A stretch of DNA of 11,745 nucleotides from Microbacteriaceae bacterium (GTDB lineage: Bacteria > Actinomycetota > Actinomycetes > Actinomycetales > Microbacteriaceae). Numbering within the stretch: position 1 is the first letter of the stretch; the number at the start of each line of letters is the position of its first letter. The stretch lies in the NCBI GenBank assembly GCA_009925875.1, contig RFQD01000025.1:1-11745 (forward strand). Direction: 5' to 3'. A model generated the notes under the pieces. It had not been told where the DNA came from. It made no database searches and saw only the letters and a list, made by a program, of their open reading frames with translations. Position numbers and translations under genes: made by a program. Shown piece by piece: positions 1-6,886 of the stretch.

Positions 1-577
1 CGAGACTGCCAGCGTGGTCGGGGAGTGTCGAGCTCGTCACGTCGGCATTCAACAAGGTTTCGTGGTAGCTCCATGTGGTCGCCGGGTGACCATCCGGCGA
101 GGCGTACTGCCAACCTCCCGCCACCACGCCGGCCCATGGGTCGATCCAGGTGAGGGCTACTCCATGAGGCGCAGCGGTGAGCGGGGCGAGGGCCGCACTC
201 GCGCGGCCTCCGACGAAGTAGCCGACAACCTGGAATACCTCCGAAACGTTGGTCACCTCGACATCACGCCGGAATACCATTCGGTCGAGCCATGACGAGA
301 AACCGGCGGCGTCAGCATCCACCAGAATCCACGTATTGACGCCATCATCGACTATGCGCATCACTCGTTCGATCCGGCCGTTGGGGTCGAGCAGCAGCGC
401 CTCGGCCGATTCACCCATCCCGAGGTGCGCAACGTCTTGACTGACCAGTGAGTCGAGCCAGGTCAACCGGTCGCGTCCCGCGAGTCGGATGACCCCACAC
501 TCCTGACGCACGACAATCGCGTCGCCCCTCGCGAGAGCCCTTTGCTCGCGAAAGGGATCTCCGAAGTGGTCGGTCAC
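1..577 (-). CDS. ygfZ: YgfZ/GcvT-type folate-binding protein, 3' end cut by the window edge
   Basis: On the minus strand an open frame runs from a GTG at 577-575 to the window edge without a stop, giving about 192 residues. It starts MTDHFGDPFREQRAL and continues with the pattern typical of YgfZ N-termini: an invariant-looking 'VIRLAGRDRLTWLDSLVSQD' segment (about residues 29-48), then 'LLLDPNGRIE' and 'WILVDAD', which belong to the GcvT-like tetrahydrofolate-binding fold. Family members help maintain or repair Fe-S enzymes in the cytoplasm. The diagnostic K-G-C-x-x-G-Q-E motif would lie beyond the edge and cannot be checked. AGGAG at 593-589 is a ribosome-binding site that overlaps the stop codon of the small upstream gene, 11 bases before the GTG, so coupled translation is likely. 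The family call rests on the overall pattern; the exact symbol is less certain. Confidence 0.85.
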   Translation of the reverse strand, partial: MTDHFGDPFREQRALARGDAIVVRQECGVIRLAGRDRLTWLDSLVSQDVAHLGMGESAEALLLDPNGRIERVMRIVDDGVNTWILVDADAAGFSSWLDRMVFRRDVEVTNVSEVFQVVGYFVGGRASAALAPLTAAPHGVALTWIDPWAGVVAGGWQYASPDGHPATTWSYHETLLNADVTSSTLPDHAGSL

Positions 578-591
578 AGTGGTGCGCGCTC

Positions 592-702
592 CTAGCGGGA
601 GCTGCGGAACAACTTATAAAGAACGACGCCGGAAACCCACGCAATCGACAGGCTGGCCAAGGCGAGGAGGCCAATGAAGAAAAGTTCGAGGGCAACAATC
701 AT
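592..702 (-). CDS. 36-residue single-pass membrane peptide upstream of ygfZ
   Basis: ATG at 702-700 opens a 36-codon frame ending in TAG at 594-592. The peptide begins MIVALELFFIGLLALASLSI and ends in VVLYKLFRSSR. It is one long hydrophobic helix (about residues 2-29) followed by a basic tail, which is the layout of a small inner-membrane protein with a cytoplasmic C-terminus. No Shine-Dalgarno sequence precedes the ATG. A TAAACT hexamer ends six bases before it, so the transcript may start at the ATG itself. The stop codon is part of the ribosome-binding site of the folate-binding gene 14 bases downstream, which suggests one transcript. I do not recognise a named family and propose no function. 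A chance ORF is possible, but the composition, start geometry and coupling argue for a real gene. Confidence 0.62.
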   Translation of the reverse strand: MIVALELFFIGLLALASLSIAWVSGVVLYKLFRSSR

Positions 703-714
703 GGTGACAGTTTA
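703..714 (-). promoter_or_regulatory. Putative -10 element for a leaderless small-ORF/ygfZ transcript
   Basis: On the minus strand, TAAACT (714-709) is followed by six bases (GTCACC) and then the ATG at 702. This places the expected transcription start at or next to the A of the ATG. There is no convincing -35 hexamer, as is usual for actinobacterial TANNNT promoters. Inferred from spacing only. Confidence 0.45.
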
Positions 715-724
715 CGCATGGTGA

Positions 725-740
725 GAAACAGCGCGGAAAC
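725..740. promoter_or_regulatory. Candidate GlnR-type operator (two GAAAC half-sites, 11-bp period)
   Basis: GAAAC at 725-729 and again at 736-740 are separated by exactly six bases (AGCGCG). The published actinobacterial GlnR box is built from alternating GTNAC and GAAAC half-sites with n6 spacers, an 11-bp period, and this pair fits as GNNAC-n6-GAAAC. It lies in the 88-base gap between the minus-strand small gene and the GlnR-type gene. That position suits autoregulation or control of both directions. A plausible -10 for the plus direction is TACACT at 751-756. The motif is short and could be coincidence. Confidence 0.4.
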
Positions 741-790
741 ATTGGCGAATTACACTAGAGGCATCACATTGGCGCAAAAGGGGTGAGGTC

Positions 791-1474
791 ATGGCATCAA
801 TCCTGATTTTGGCTGCGCGCCCCAATGGAGATGTGCTGCCCCATCTTGCTCTTCTTTCCCACCAGGTGAAAGTGATTCCAGCCGAGCCGGCTCATCTGGT
901 GAGCGCACCCGACAGCGACCTCATCATGCTCGACGCGCGTGGCGATCTGACCAGCGCTAAGAACCTCTGCAAAATCTTGACCGCAACGGGGTTGAGCTCG
1001 CCGCTGATTGTGGTGGTCACTGAGGGTGGCATGGCGGCGGTCACGCCCGACTGGGGAATCACCGATGTGATTCTCGAAACCGCGACGCCGGCCGAGATTG
1101 ATGCGCGGATTCGACTCGCCCTCGGACGCCAGGCTCCGTCCGACGATGTGACGTCGCGAATCCAGGCGTCCGGTCTGGTTATCGACGAGGCGAGCTACTC
1201 CGTCAAACTGCACGACCGACCGCTCGACCTCACGTTTAAAGAATTTGAATTACTTCGATTTCTCGCCACGCACCCGTCGCGCGTTTTCACACGCGAGCAG
1301 CTCCTCAGCGAAGTGTGGGGCTACGACTATTACGGTGGCACTCGAACCGTCGACGTGCACGTTCGACGTTTGCGCGCGAAACTCGGCGACATGGAGCAAC
1401 TCATTGGCACCGTGCGCAACGTGGGGTATCGCTTCAACGTGGTCGATAACACCCAGCCCGCCACAATTCGTTAA
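791..1474 (+). CDS. glnR: GlnR-type atypical OmpR-family transcriptional regulator
   Basis: The protein has 227 residues: a receiver-like domain (about 1-115), a short linker, and a C-terminal winged-helix DNA-binding domain (about 129-219) with the OmpR-class pattern '[20 protein letters not shown]' and '[15 protein letters not shown]'. The N-terminal half matches my memory of actinobacterial GlnR ('VTEGG', 'DWGI', 'PAEP'). The receiver pocket is degenerate. The candidate phospho-acceptor Asp48 and a Thr (T77) are present, but the usual acidic pair near residue 10 is absent (AARP instead), and the conserved Lys is replaced in 'LETATP' (95-100). GlnR proteins of this kind work without classic phosphorylation and regulate nitrogen assimilation genes. 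AAGGGG at 778-783, seven bases before the ATG, is a good ribosome-binding site. No partner kinase lies nearby. It could instead be a related orphan regulator of phosphate or polyphosphate genes, given its neighbours. Confidence 0.78.
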   Translation: MASILILAARPNGDVLPHLALLSHQVKVIPAEPAHLVSAPDSDLIMLDARGDLTSAKNLCKILTATGLSSPLIVVVTEGGMAAVTPDWGITDVILETATPAEIDARIRLALGRQAPSDDVTSRIQASGLVIDEASYSVKLHDRPLDLTFKEFELLRFLATHPSRVFTREQLLSEVWGYDYYGGTRTVDVHVRRLRAKLGDMEQLIGTVRNVGYRFNVVDNTQPATIR

Positions 1475-1495
1475 GCCACGCGTAACCTCAACTGA

Positions 1496-1501
1496 CAAAA
1501 T
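1496..1501 (+). promoter_or_regulatory. Possible -10 hexamer for an internal leaderless ppk transcript
   Basis: CAAAAT is followed by six bases (GAGTGC) and the GTG start of ppk. No Shine-Dalgarno sequence precedes that GTG. The geometry equals that seen at other leaderless-looking starts in this window, but the first base is C rather than T, so the call is weak. Read-through from the upstream regulator gene is equally possible. Confidence 0.3.
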
Positions 1502-1507
1502 GAGTGC

Positions 1508-3685
1508 GTGGACGCCCTCTCCGACAGCACGCGCGATGACTCGCTGCCCGACATCGACGATGATTTCGATGTCGAGTTCGGAGAGTCGACACTCACGGAC
1601 CTCCCGGCAGATCGGTTCCTCGATCGGGAACTGAGTTGGCTCGCGTTCAACCAGCGCGTTCTCGAACTCGCAGAAGACCCGGCTCTCCCCCTGCTGGAGC
1701 GAGTCAATTTCCTCGCAATTTTTGCCAGCAACCTCGACGAGTTTTTCATGGTGAGGGTCGCCGGTTTGAAGCGGCGCATCGTCACAGGGCTTGCCGTTCC
1801 CAACAGCGTCGGCCGCGCGCCAAGTGAGGTGCTGCTCGATATTGGCACTCGCGCCCGCGAGTTGCAGGAGCGCCACGCGAGAGTGTTTGCCGAACAACTC
1901 AAACCCGAGCTTGATGCCGCCGGTCTCACACTGACCCGCTGGAGCGAATTGACCGGCGAGGAACAATCGCGGCTGTCGAGATACTTCTCCGAACAGGTGT
2001 TCCCCGTGTTGATGCCGCTCGCCGTGGACCCCGCGCATCCGTTTCCCTACATATCGGGTCTCTCATTGAATCTGGCCGTGCGGGTTCGCAGTTCAAAAAC
2101 CGGGACCGAAGAATTTGCGCGACTCAAGATTCCCCAAATGCTGCCGCGCTTTGTGCGGGTGAGCGAAGGCAGCGAGGTCATCTCGGCCCGATTCATCACG
2201 CTCGAAGATCTGATTGCAAATCGCCTGGACGAAGTTTTTCCCGGCATGGAAATCATCGAGCATCACGCCTTTCGGGTGACGCGCAACGAAGACGTCGAGA
2301 TTGACGAAGACGAAACTGAAAACCTCATTCAGGTGCTCGAAAAAGGCCTGTTGCGTCGCCGGTTCGGTCCCCCGATTCGCCTCGAAATCGATTCGACGAT
2401 GGATGCGCTGACGCTCGATCTGCTGTTGCGTGAACTCGACATCACCGAACAAGAGGTCGTGCGACTCAACGAGCCACTGAATTTGACCGGGTTGTTCGAA
2501 ATCTCCGCGCTGAAGCGCGCCGACCTCCGATTCACTCCGCACGTTCCGGTCACGAATCCTCGACTTCTCGCGCAAGAAGATGGCGAGGCTGCGAGCATTT
2601 TCAGTGCAATTCGCGCCGGCGACGTCTTGCTACACCACCCCTATGAATCTTTTTCCACGAGCGTGCAGGCCTTTCTCGAGCAGGCGGCCCGTGACCCGCA
2701 AGTGTTGGCCATTAAGCAGACCCTCTATCGCACGTCGGGTGACAGCCCGATTGTGCAGGCCCTCATAGCGGCCGCGGAATCGGGCAAGCAAGTGCTGGCC
2801 TTGGTCGAGATCAAGGCGCGCTTCGACGAACAGGCAAACATCGGTTGGGCACGCAAACTCGAAAAGGCCGGGGTGCACGTCGTGTACGGCATGGTGGGTT
2901 TGAAAACTCACTGCAAGCTCGCGCTCGTGATTCGCCAAGAGGGTACCGTGCTTCGGCACTACACCCACATCGGCACGGGCAATTACAACCCGAAAACGAG
3001 TCGCATTTATGAGGACCTCGGCTTGCTCACCGCGGACTTACAGGTCGGCAAAGATGTCACACGCTTGTTCAACGAACTCTCCGGGTACGCGATTGAGAAG
3101 AAGTTCAAACGGATGCTCGTCGCTCCCCTGCATCTGCGTAAGGGGTTGCTCCGCCACATCGACCAGGAGCGTCGCAACGCTCAGGCGGGTCTGCCGAGTG
3201 GCATTCGGATCAAGCTCAATTCGATGGTCGACGAACAGATCATCGATGCCCTCTATCGGGCGAGTAACGCCGGGGTGCCAATCGACATTTGGGTTCGCGG
3301 CATCTGTGCGTTGCGACCCGGGGTCCCCGGTATGAGCGAGAACATTCGCGTGCGGTCCATTCTCGGTCGCTATCTCGAACACTCGCGCATTTTTTTGTTT
3401 CACAATTCGGGAGACCCGCTCGCCTACATTGGCAGTGCAGACATGATGCACCGCAATCTCGATCGTCGTGTGGAGGCGTTGGTCAAGCTATCAGATCCGC
3501 TGCAAGTGGCCTACCTGACACAGCACTTTGACCTCGGGATGTCCGACCTCACGTCGTCGTGGCATCTCAATTCGCTGGGAGACTGGACACGGCACACCGT
3601 GAAAGCAAAGAATCGCCTTGCCGACCTGCAAGATGCCACCATGGTCACCCTGAGTCAGCGCCGACGAGGAAGTTCAACTCGATGA
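1508..3685 (+). CDS. ppk1: Polyphosphate kinase PPK1
   Basis: The enzyme reversibly polymerises the gamma-phosphate of ATP into inorganic polyphosphate, usually at the inner face of the membrane. At 725 residues it has the usual family length. The N-terminal domain opens with '[20 protein letters not shown]', followed by '[21 protein letters not shown]', both PPK1 hallmarks. The two phospholipase-D-like C-terminal domains carry 'VEIKARFDE', the phospho-acceptor histidine in '[10 protein letters not shown]' (His468), and a second catalytic histidine in 'LEHSRIFLF' (His625). '[13 protein letters not shown]' follows. The GTG at 1508 gives an acidic, poorly conserved leader before the first conserved block; an ATG at 1500 is out of frame. 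The gene lies 33 bases after the regulator and overlaps the next gene by four bases (ATGA), so the downstream gene is probably coupled. In mycobacteria ppk1 also lies beside mutT1, which supports the joint call. Confidence 0.96.
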   Translation: MDALSDSTRDDSLPDIDDDFDVEFGESTLTDLPADRFLDRELSWLAFNQRVLELAEDPALPLLERVNFLAIFASNLDEFFMVRVAGLKRRIVTGLAVPNSVGRAPSEVLLDIGTRARELQERHARVFAEQLKPELDAAGLTLTRWSELTGEEQSRLSRYFSEQVFPVLMPLAVDPAHPFPYISGLSLNLAVRVRSSKTGTEEFARLKIPQMLPRFVRVSEGSEVISARFITLEDLIANRLDEVFPGMEIIEHHAFRVTRNEDVEIDEDETENLIQVLEKGLLRRRFGPPIRLEIDSTMDALTLDLLLRELDITEQEVVRLNEPLNLTGLFEISALKRADLRFTPHVPVTNPRLLAQEDGEAASIFSAIRAGDVLLHHPYESFSTSVQAFLEQAARDPQVLAIKQTLYRTSGDSPIVQALIAAAESGKQVLALVEIKARFDEQANIGWARKLEKAGVHVVYGMVGLKTHCKLALVIRQEGTVLRHYTHIGTGNYNPKTSRIYEDLGLLTADLQVGKDVTRLFNELSGYAIEKKFKRMLVAPLHLRKGLLRHIDQERRNAQAGLPSGIRIKLNSMVDEQIIDALYRASNAGVPIDIWVRGICALRPGVPGMSENIRVRSILGRYLEHSRIFLFHNSGDPLAYIGSADMMHRNLDRRVEALVKLSDPLQVAYLTQHFDLGMSDLTSSWHLNSLGDWTRHTVKAKNRLADLQDATMVTLSQRRRGSSTR

Positions 3686-4620
3686 ATTCGAATGCCGTGA
3701 TGGCCGCCGGAGCGGTGTGTTGGCGAAAGATTGATGGTCGCATTCATGTGCTGGTCATCCACCGCGACGATCGCCGTGACGTGTCCTTACCCAAAGGGAA
3801 GGTCGACCCGGGCGAATCATTCCCGCAGACGGCGGTCCGCGAAATCAAGGAGGAGACCGGGCTGACGATTTCGCTCGGGATTCCTCTCGGGGCAACGCAC
3901 TACACGCTGCCGAACGGGCGACCCAAAGAAGTTCACTATTGGGCAGCCCATGTCAGCAATAAGGCAATCGCAAAATCCACTTTTCGACCCAACAACGAGG
4001 TGGCCGCACTCGAGTGGCTGCCGATCGAAAAGGCACGTCGAGAATTGCACTACGACGTGGACCGCGAAGTGCTCGACATCTTCTCGTCCCATGTCGACCA
4101 GGGTGTGACCGAGACATTTGCCATGATTTTGTTGCGGCACGCGAAGGCCGAAGATCCGGCAAAGTTCAAGGGCGCCGATCAGAAGCGGCCCCTCATTGCG
4201 CGCGGTCGCGAACAGGCTCTCGATATTGCGCCGAGCGTTGCCGCCTTTGGTCCGAAGAAGCTCATCTCGAGCGTGAGCGTTCGCTGCGCCGAAACGATCG
4301 CCCCACTGTCCGAGCTTCTCGGCAAGAATGTGCTCTTCGTCAAAGAGATCAGCCAACATGCGTTCGTGGATGATCATCCGGCGTTGCGCGCACTGATCGG
4401 CAAGCGCATCCGCAAGGGCAAGACCTCGGTGCTGTGTAGTCACGGGCCCGTGCTTCCCGAGATTCTGCGCGAGATTGCGCTGGCTACCGGCACCTCGTTG
4501 CTCACCGACCACACGCGGGCCGCTCTACTCGACACCGCGTCGTTCTCGGTCTTCCATCTGAGCGCCAAACATCCGTCTGCGGGCATCGTCGCGGTCGAGA
4601 CTCATGACTCACTTGTCTAA
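3682..4620 (+). CDS. mutT1: MutT1-like NUDIX hydrolase fused to a histidine phosphatase domain
   Basis: The protein has 312 residues in two domains. The N-terminal NUDIX domain carries a full NUDIX box at residues 38-60 (G-x5-E-x7-REIKEETGL). The C-terminal part (about 145-312) is a histidine-phosphatase domain with 'LLRHAKAED' (His153, the RHG-type motif read as RHA) and 'CSHGPVL' (His254). Mycobacterial MutT1 with this architecture removes phosphate from 8-oxo-dGTP and 8-oxo-GTP and also hydrolyses diadenosine polyphosphates; the same role here is inferred from architecture. The ATG at 3682 overlaps the ppk TGA (ATGA), so translation is probably coupled. The frame stays open upstream inside ppk, but that extension lies in the shadow of ppk coding sequence and is not part of the gene. 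A shared operon with ppk suggests a joint role in nucleotide and polyphosphate economy. Confidence 0.9.
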   Translation: MNSNAVMAAGAVCWRKIDGRIHVLVIHRDDRRDVSLPKGKVDPGESFPQTAVREIKEETGLTISLGIPLGATHYTLPNGRPKEVHYWAAHVSNKAIAKSTFRPNNEVAALEWLPIEKARRELHYDVDREVLDIFSSHVDQGVTETFAMILLRHAKAEDPAKFKGADQKRPLIARGREQALDIAPSVAAFGPKKLISSVSVRCAETIAPLSELLGKNVLFVKEISQHAFVDDHPALRALIGKRIRKGKTSVLCSHGPVLPEILREIALATGTSLLTDHTRAALLDTASFSVFHLSAKHPSAGIVAVETHDSLV

Positions 4621-4641
4621 GGTTTGGTAAAGAATCGCTGA

Positions 4642-4681
4642 GTTTACCCCGCGTTCATCGTTTATGGGGCGTGCGTATAGA
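4642..4681 (+). promoter_or_regulatory. pstS promoter with candidate PHO box
   Basis: GTTTACC (4642-4648) and GTTCATC (4653-4659) begin exactly 11 bases apart. They resemble the 11-bp direct-repeat units (GTTCACC plus four bases) bound by PhoP upstream of actinobacterial pstS genes. A -10-like TATAGA lies at 4676-4681, and the second repeat occupies the -35 position with a 17-base spacer, as expected for an activator-dependent promoter. GGTAAA at 4626-4631 also forms an inverted repeat with TTTACC at 4643-4648. Phosphate control is inferred from the motif and from the downstream genes. Confidence 0.6.
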
Positions 4682-4701
4682 AATTCGTCCTAGCGTCGTG
4701 A

Positions 4702-4718
4702 GTGATCAACCTGATCAC
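4702..4718. repeat. Inverted repeat in the pstS leader
   Basis: GTGATC and GATCAC are perfect 6-base arms separated by five bases (AACCT). The dyad lies between the putative transcription start (about 4688) and the pstS start codon. It could be a small RNA hairpin or the binding site of a dimeric regulator. The function is unknown. Confidence 0.45.
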
Positions 4719-4736
4719 ATCAAGAGACAAAAATCC

Positions 4737-4749
4737 GAAGGGATCCTTC
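4737..4749 (+). promoter_or_regulatory. pstS ribosome-binding site inside a small dyad
   Basis: GAAGGG at 4737-4742 is the Shine-Dalgarno sequence, eight bases before the GTG at 4751, and fixes that start. GAAGG and CCTTC (4745-4749) are complementary around GAT, so the site could fold into a short hairpin that partly masks it. The stem has only five pairs. Confidence 0.5.
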
Positions 4750-4750
4750 A

Positions 4751-5845
4751 GTGAACATCACTCGCACGAGCCGCATCGCCGGCTTTGCAGCAATTGTTGC
4801 TGTGTCGACGCTCACCCTGAGCGCCTGTGCAGCAAACGAAGGCGCCGCACCGCAGCCCACGAGCACCCTCACGGGCGCACTCGTTGGCGCTGGCGCCTCC
4901 AGCCAGGGCGCGGCGCAGGAAGCATGGACCGCCGCGTTCCAGACCACCAACCCCGGTGTCACCATCACCTACGACCCCTCGGGTTCGGGTGCCGGTCGCA
5001 AGACCTTCATCTCGGGTGGTTCTGACTTTGCCGGTTCCGACTCGTACTTCAACGACGAAGAGCTCGCCTCGACGTTCGCCGCGTGTGCCGCCGGCACGAC
5101 CGCGTTTGAGGTTCCTGCCTACATCTCGCCGATTGCCGTGATCTACAACGTGGACGGCGTCACCGAGCTCAACCTGGATGCTTCCACGATTGCCAAGATC
5201 TACTCGGGTGCCATCACGAAGTGGAACGACGCAGCCATCGTTGCGATGAACCCCGACGCGAAGCTCCCCGACCTCGCCATCACGCCCGTTCACCGTTCGG
5301 ACGACTCGGGTACGTCGAAGAACTTCTCCGACTACCTGTTCCAGAACGCCAAGGCTGACTGGGCCATCGAGAAGCCGGCCGACACGTTCCCCTTCCAGAC
5401 CGGCGAAGGCGCCAAGGGCACCTCTGGTGTTGTTGACGCCGTCACCAACGGTGTGGGAACCATCGGCTACGCCGACGCATCGAAGGCCGGCAAGCTCGGC
5501 ATCGCCAAGATCAAGGTCGGTAACGACTTCGTGATGTACACGCCCGAAGCTGCGGCTGCTGTCGTCGCCGAGTCGACCCCGGTCGACGGTCGTGCCGCTG
5601 GCGACATGGCCATCAAGATCAACCGCACCACCACTGACTCGAAGCACTACCCGCTCGTTCTCGTCAGCTACCTCATGGGTTGCAACGAGTACGCGAAGGC
5701 TGGCGTCGCCGAGAACGTGAAGGCGTACTTTGCCTACATCCTGAGCCCCGAGGGCCAGGCAACGGCCGCTTCGGCAGCCGGATCGGCACCGCTCGCAACG
5801 AAGATGGCTGACGAAGCCCTCGCCGTTGTCAACGCCATCAAGTAA
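4751..5845 (+). CDS. pstS: Phosphate ABC transporter, substrate-binding lipoprotein PstS
   Basis: The 364-residue precursor has a basic N-terminus, a hydrophobic stretch and a lipobox LSAC with the acylated cysteine at residue 26, so the mature protein is anchored to the outside of the cytoplasmic membrane. Phosphate-binding signatures follow: 'GAGASSQG' near residues 46-53, 'SGSGAGRKTF', 'GSDFAGSD', and 'HRSDDSGTS' (Arg182-Ser186-Gly187-Thr188), which aligns with the arginine/serine/threonine contacts of known PstS proteins. It captures phosphate and delivers it to PstCA. Codon use is noticeably more biased (GCC, CTC, AAG, GTC) than in the neighbours, as expected for a very highly expressed protein. 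The gene has its own promoter and is followed by a strong hairpin before pstC. Confidence 0.97.
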   Translation: MNITRTSRIAGFAAIVAVSTLTLSACAANEGAAPQPTSTLTGALVGAGASSQGAAQEAWTAAFQTTNPGVTITYDPSGSGAGRKTFISGGSDFAGSDSYFNDEELASTFAACAAGTTAFEVPAYISPIAVIYNVDGVTELNLDASTIAKIYSGAITKWNDAAIVAMNPDAKLPDLAITPVHRSDDSGTSKNFSDYLFQNAKADWAIEKPADTFPFQTGEGAKGTSGVVDAVTNGVGTIGYADASKAGKLGIAKIKVGNDFVMYTPEAAAAVVAESTPVDGRAAGDMAIKINRTTTDSKHYPLVLVSYLMGCNEYAKAGVAENVKAYFAYILSPEGQATAASAAGSAPLATKMADEALAVVNAIK

Positions 5846-5860
5846 CACCTTATGACCGGT

Positions 5861-5897
5861 GCCCGGCTTGCCACTCACCAAGATTGGCAAGCCGGGC
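5861..5897 (+). terminator. Strong hairpin between pstS and pstC (attenuator or RNA stabiliser)
   Basis: GCCCGGCTTGCCA (5861-5873) and TGGCAAGCCGGGC (5885-5897) are perfect 13-base complements around an 11-base loop, extended by a T-A pair outside. No T-run follows, only ATTCTTC. It is therefore more likely a partial terminator or a 3' stabiliser of pstS mRNA than a complete stop. It lies 15 bases after the pstS stop and would raise PstS output relative to PstCAB. Confidence 0.75.
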
Positions 5898-5933
5898 ATC
5901 GCATTCTTCACCCCAGTGCACTAAGAAAGAACA

Positions 5934-6884
5934 GTGAGCATGCCGGTAGCACCCTCCGCGACGCGCCCTCGGTCGAGGCAACGTCCGGGTGACGTTCTCT
6001 TTTCTGGTGCAGCACTCGCCGCGGGCATCCTGATTCTCGTTGCTCTGGCAGCCGTCACAATTTTTCTCATCGCGCAGGCGCTTCCTGCTTTCACTGCGAA
6101 TCCGGCCGACGTGTCCAAAGACGGACGCGGCTTCTGGTCGTTCGTCGTCCCACTCGTCTTCGGAACCATCTGGGCGGCCGCGCTGGCCTTGCTTATTGCG
6201 CTTCCCCTCTCCATCGGTATCGCCTTGTTCATCTCGCACTACGCGCCGCGCCGAGTCGCCGTCACACTCGGCTACATCGTCGACTTGCTGGCCGCGGTGC
6301 CGTCGGTTGTGTTCGGCCTCTGGGGCATTACCGTGCTGGCGCCCGCGATGCAGCCCGTGTACGTGTGGCTCGTCGACAATCTGGGTTGGATTCCACTATT
6401 CGCGGGGCCGGTATCGGGCACCGGTCGCACCGTACTCACGGTCGCGATCGTGCTGGCAGTCATGATTTTGCCAATCATCACCGCGCTGTCTCGCGAAGTG
6501 TTCTTGCAAACGCCGCGTCTGCACGAAGAAGCCGCACTGGCTCTTGGAGCAACGCGATGGGAAATGATTCGCATGGCTGTGTTGCCCTTCGGCCGCCCGG
6601 GCCTCATCTCGGCCACGATGCTCGGACTCGGACGTGCCCTCGGTGAAACGATGGCCGTCGCGATGGTCCTCTCCCCCTCGGTCATCATTTCGTTTGCCCT
6701 GCTGACGAGTCAAAACCCCACGACAATCGCAGCCAACATCGCGCTCAATTTTCCCGAGGCGAGTGGCATCGGCGTCAACGTGTTGATCGCCACGGGTCTC
6801 GTGCTCTTCCTCATCACCCTGCTCGTCAACTCACTCGCGCGCTTTATCATCAACCGTCGCAAAGACTTTTCGGGAGCAAACTAG
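5934..6884 (+). CDS. pstC: Phosphate ABC transporter permease PstC
   Basis: The 316-residue integral membrane protein forms, with PstA, the channel for phosphate across the cytoplasmic membrane. Hydrophobic segments lie near residues 22-50, 62-98, 105-130, 162-185, 240-262 and 280-310, matching the six-helix PstC fold. The cytoplasmic coupling loop that contacts PstB has 'EEAALALGATRWEMIRMAVLP' features from Glu198, and 'GRALGETMAV' follows. GTG at 5934 and ATG at 5940 are in frame. Only a weak purine-rich stretch (AAGAAAGA, 5923-5930) precedes them, and it does not decide between the two starts. The gene lies 88 bases after pstS, beyond the hairpin, and two bases before pstA. Confidence 0.95.
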   Translation: MSMPVAPSATRPRSRQRPGDVLFSGAALAAGILILVALAAVTIFLIAQALPAFTANPADVSKDGRGFWSFVVPLVFGTIWAAALALLIALPLSIGIALFISHYAPRRVAVTLGYIVDLLAAVPSVVFGLWGITVLAPAMQPVYVWLVDNLGWIPLFAGPVSGTGRTVLTVAIVLAVMILPIITALSREVFLQTPRLHEEAALALGATRWEMIRMAVLPFGRPGLISATMLGLGRALGETMAVAMVLSPSVIISFALLTSQNPTTIAANIALNFPEASGIGVNVLIATGLVLFLITLLVNSLARFIINRRKDFSGAN

Positions 6885-6886
6885 TC

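Noticed and set aside
14..295. Plus-strand open frame of 93 codons at the left edge
   Set aside because: It is antisense to the YgfZ-type coding sequence and has no domain-like pattern.
411..698. Minus-strand open frame of 95 codons overlapping the ygfZ start and the small membrane gene
   Set aside because: It lies in a different frame from the folate-binding protein and reads as Arg/Ser/Pro-rich low-quality sequence. The other frame gives clear YgfZ motifs.
1250..2038. Minus-strand open frame of 262 codons opposite the end of glnR and the start of ppk
   Set aside because: It crosses two well-supported genes on the other strand and has no conserved motif.
3559..3681. Extension of the NUDIX gene upstream to an ATG at 3559
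   Set aside because: These codons lie inside ppk in another frame and look like ppk shadow. The ATG at 3682, overlapping the ppk stop, gives the expected NUDIX N-terminus.
4748..5911. Minus-strand open frame of 387 codons opposite pstS
   Set aside because: It mirrors the biased codons of pstS, has no ribosome-binding site and no recognisable domain; its composition (many Gly, Arg, Val) is that of an antisense shadow.
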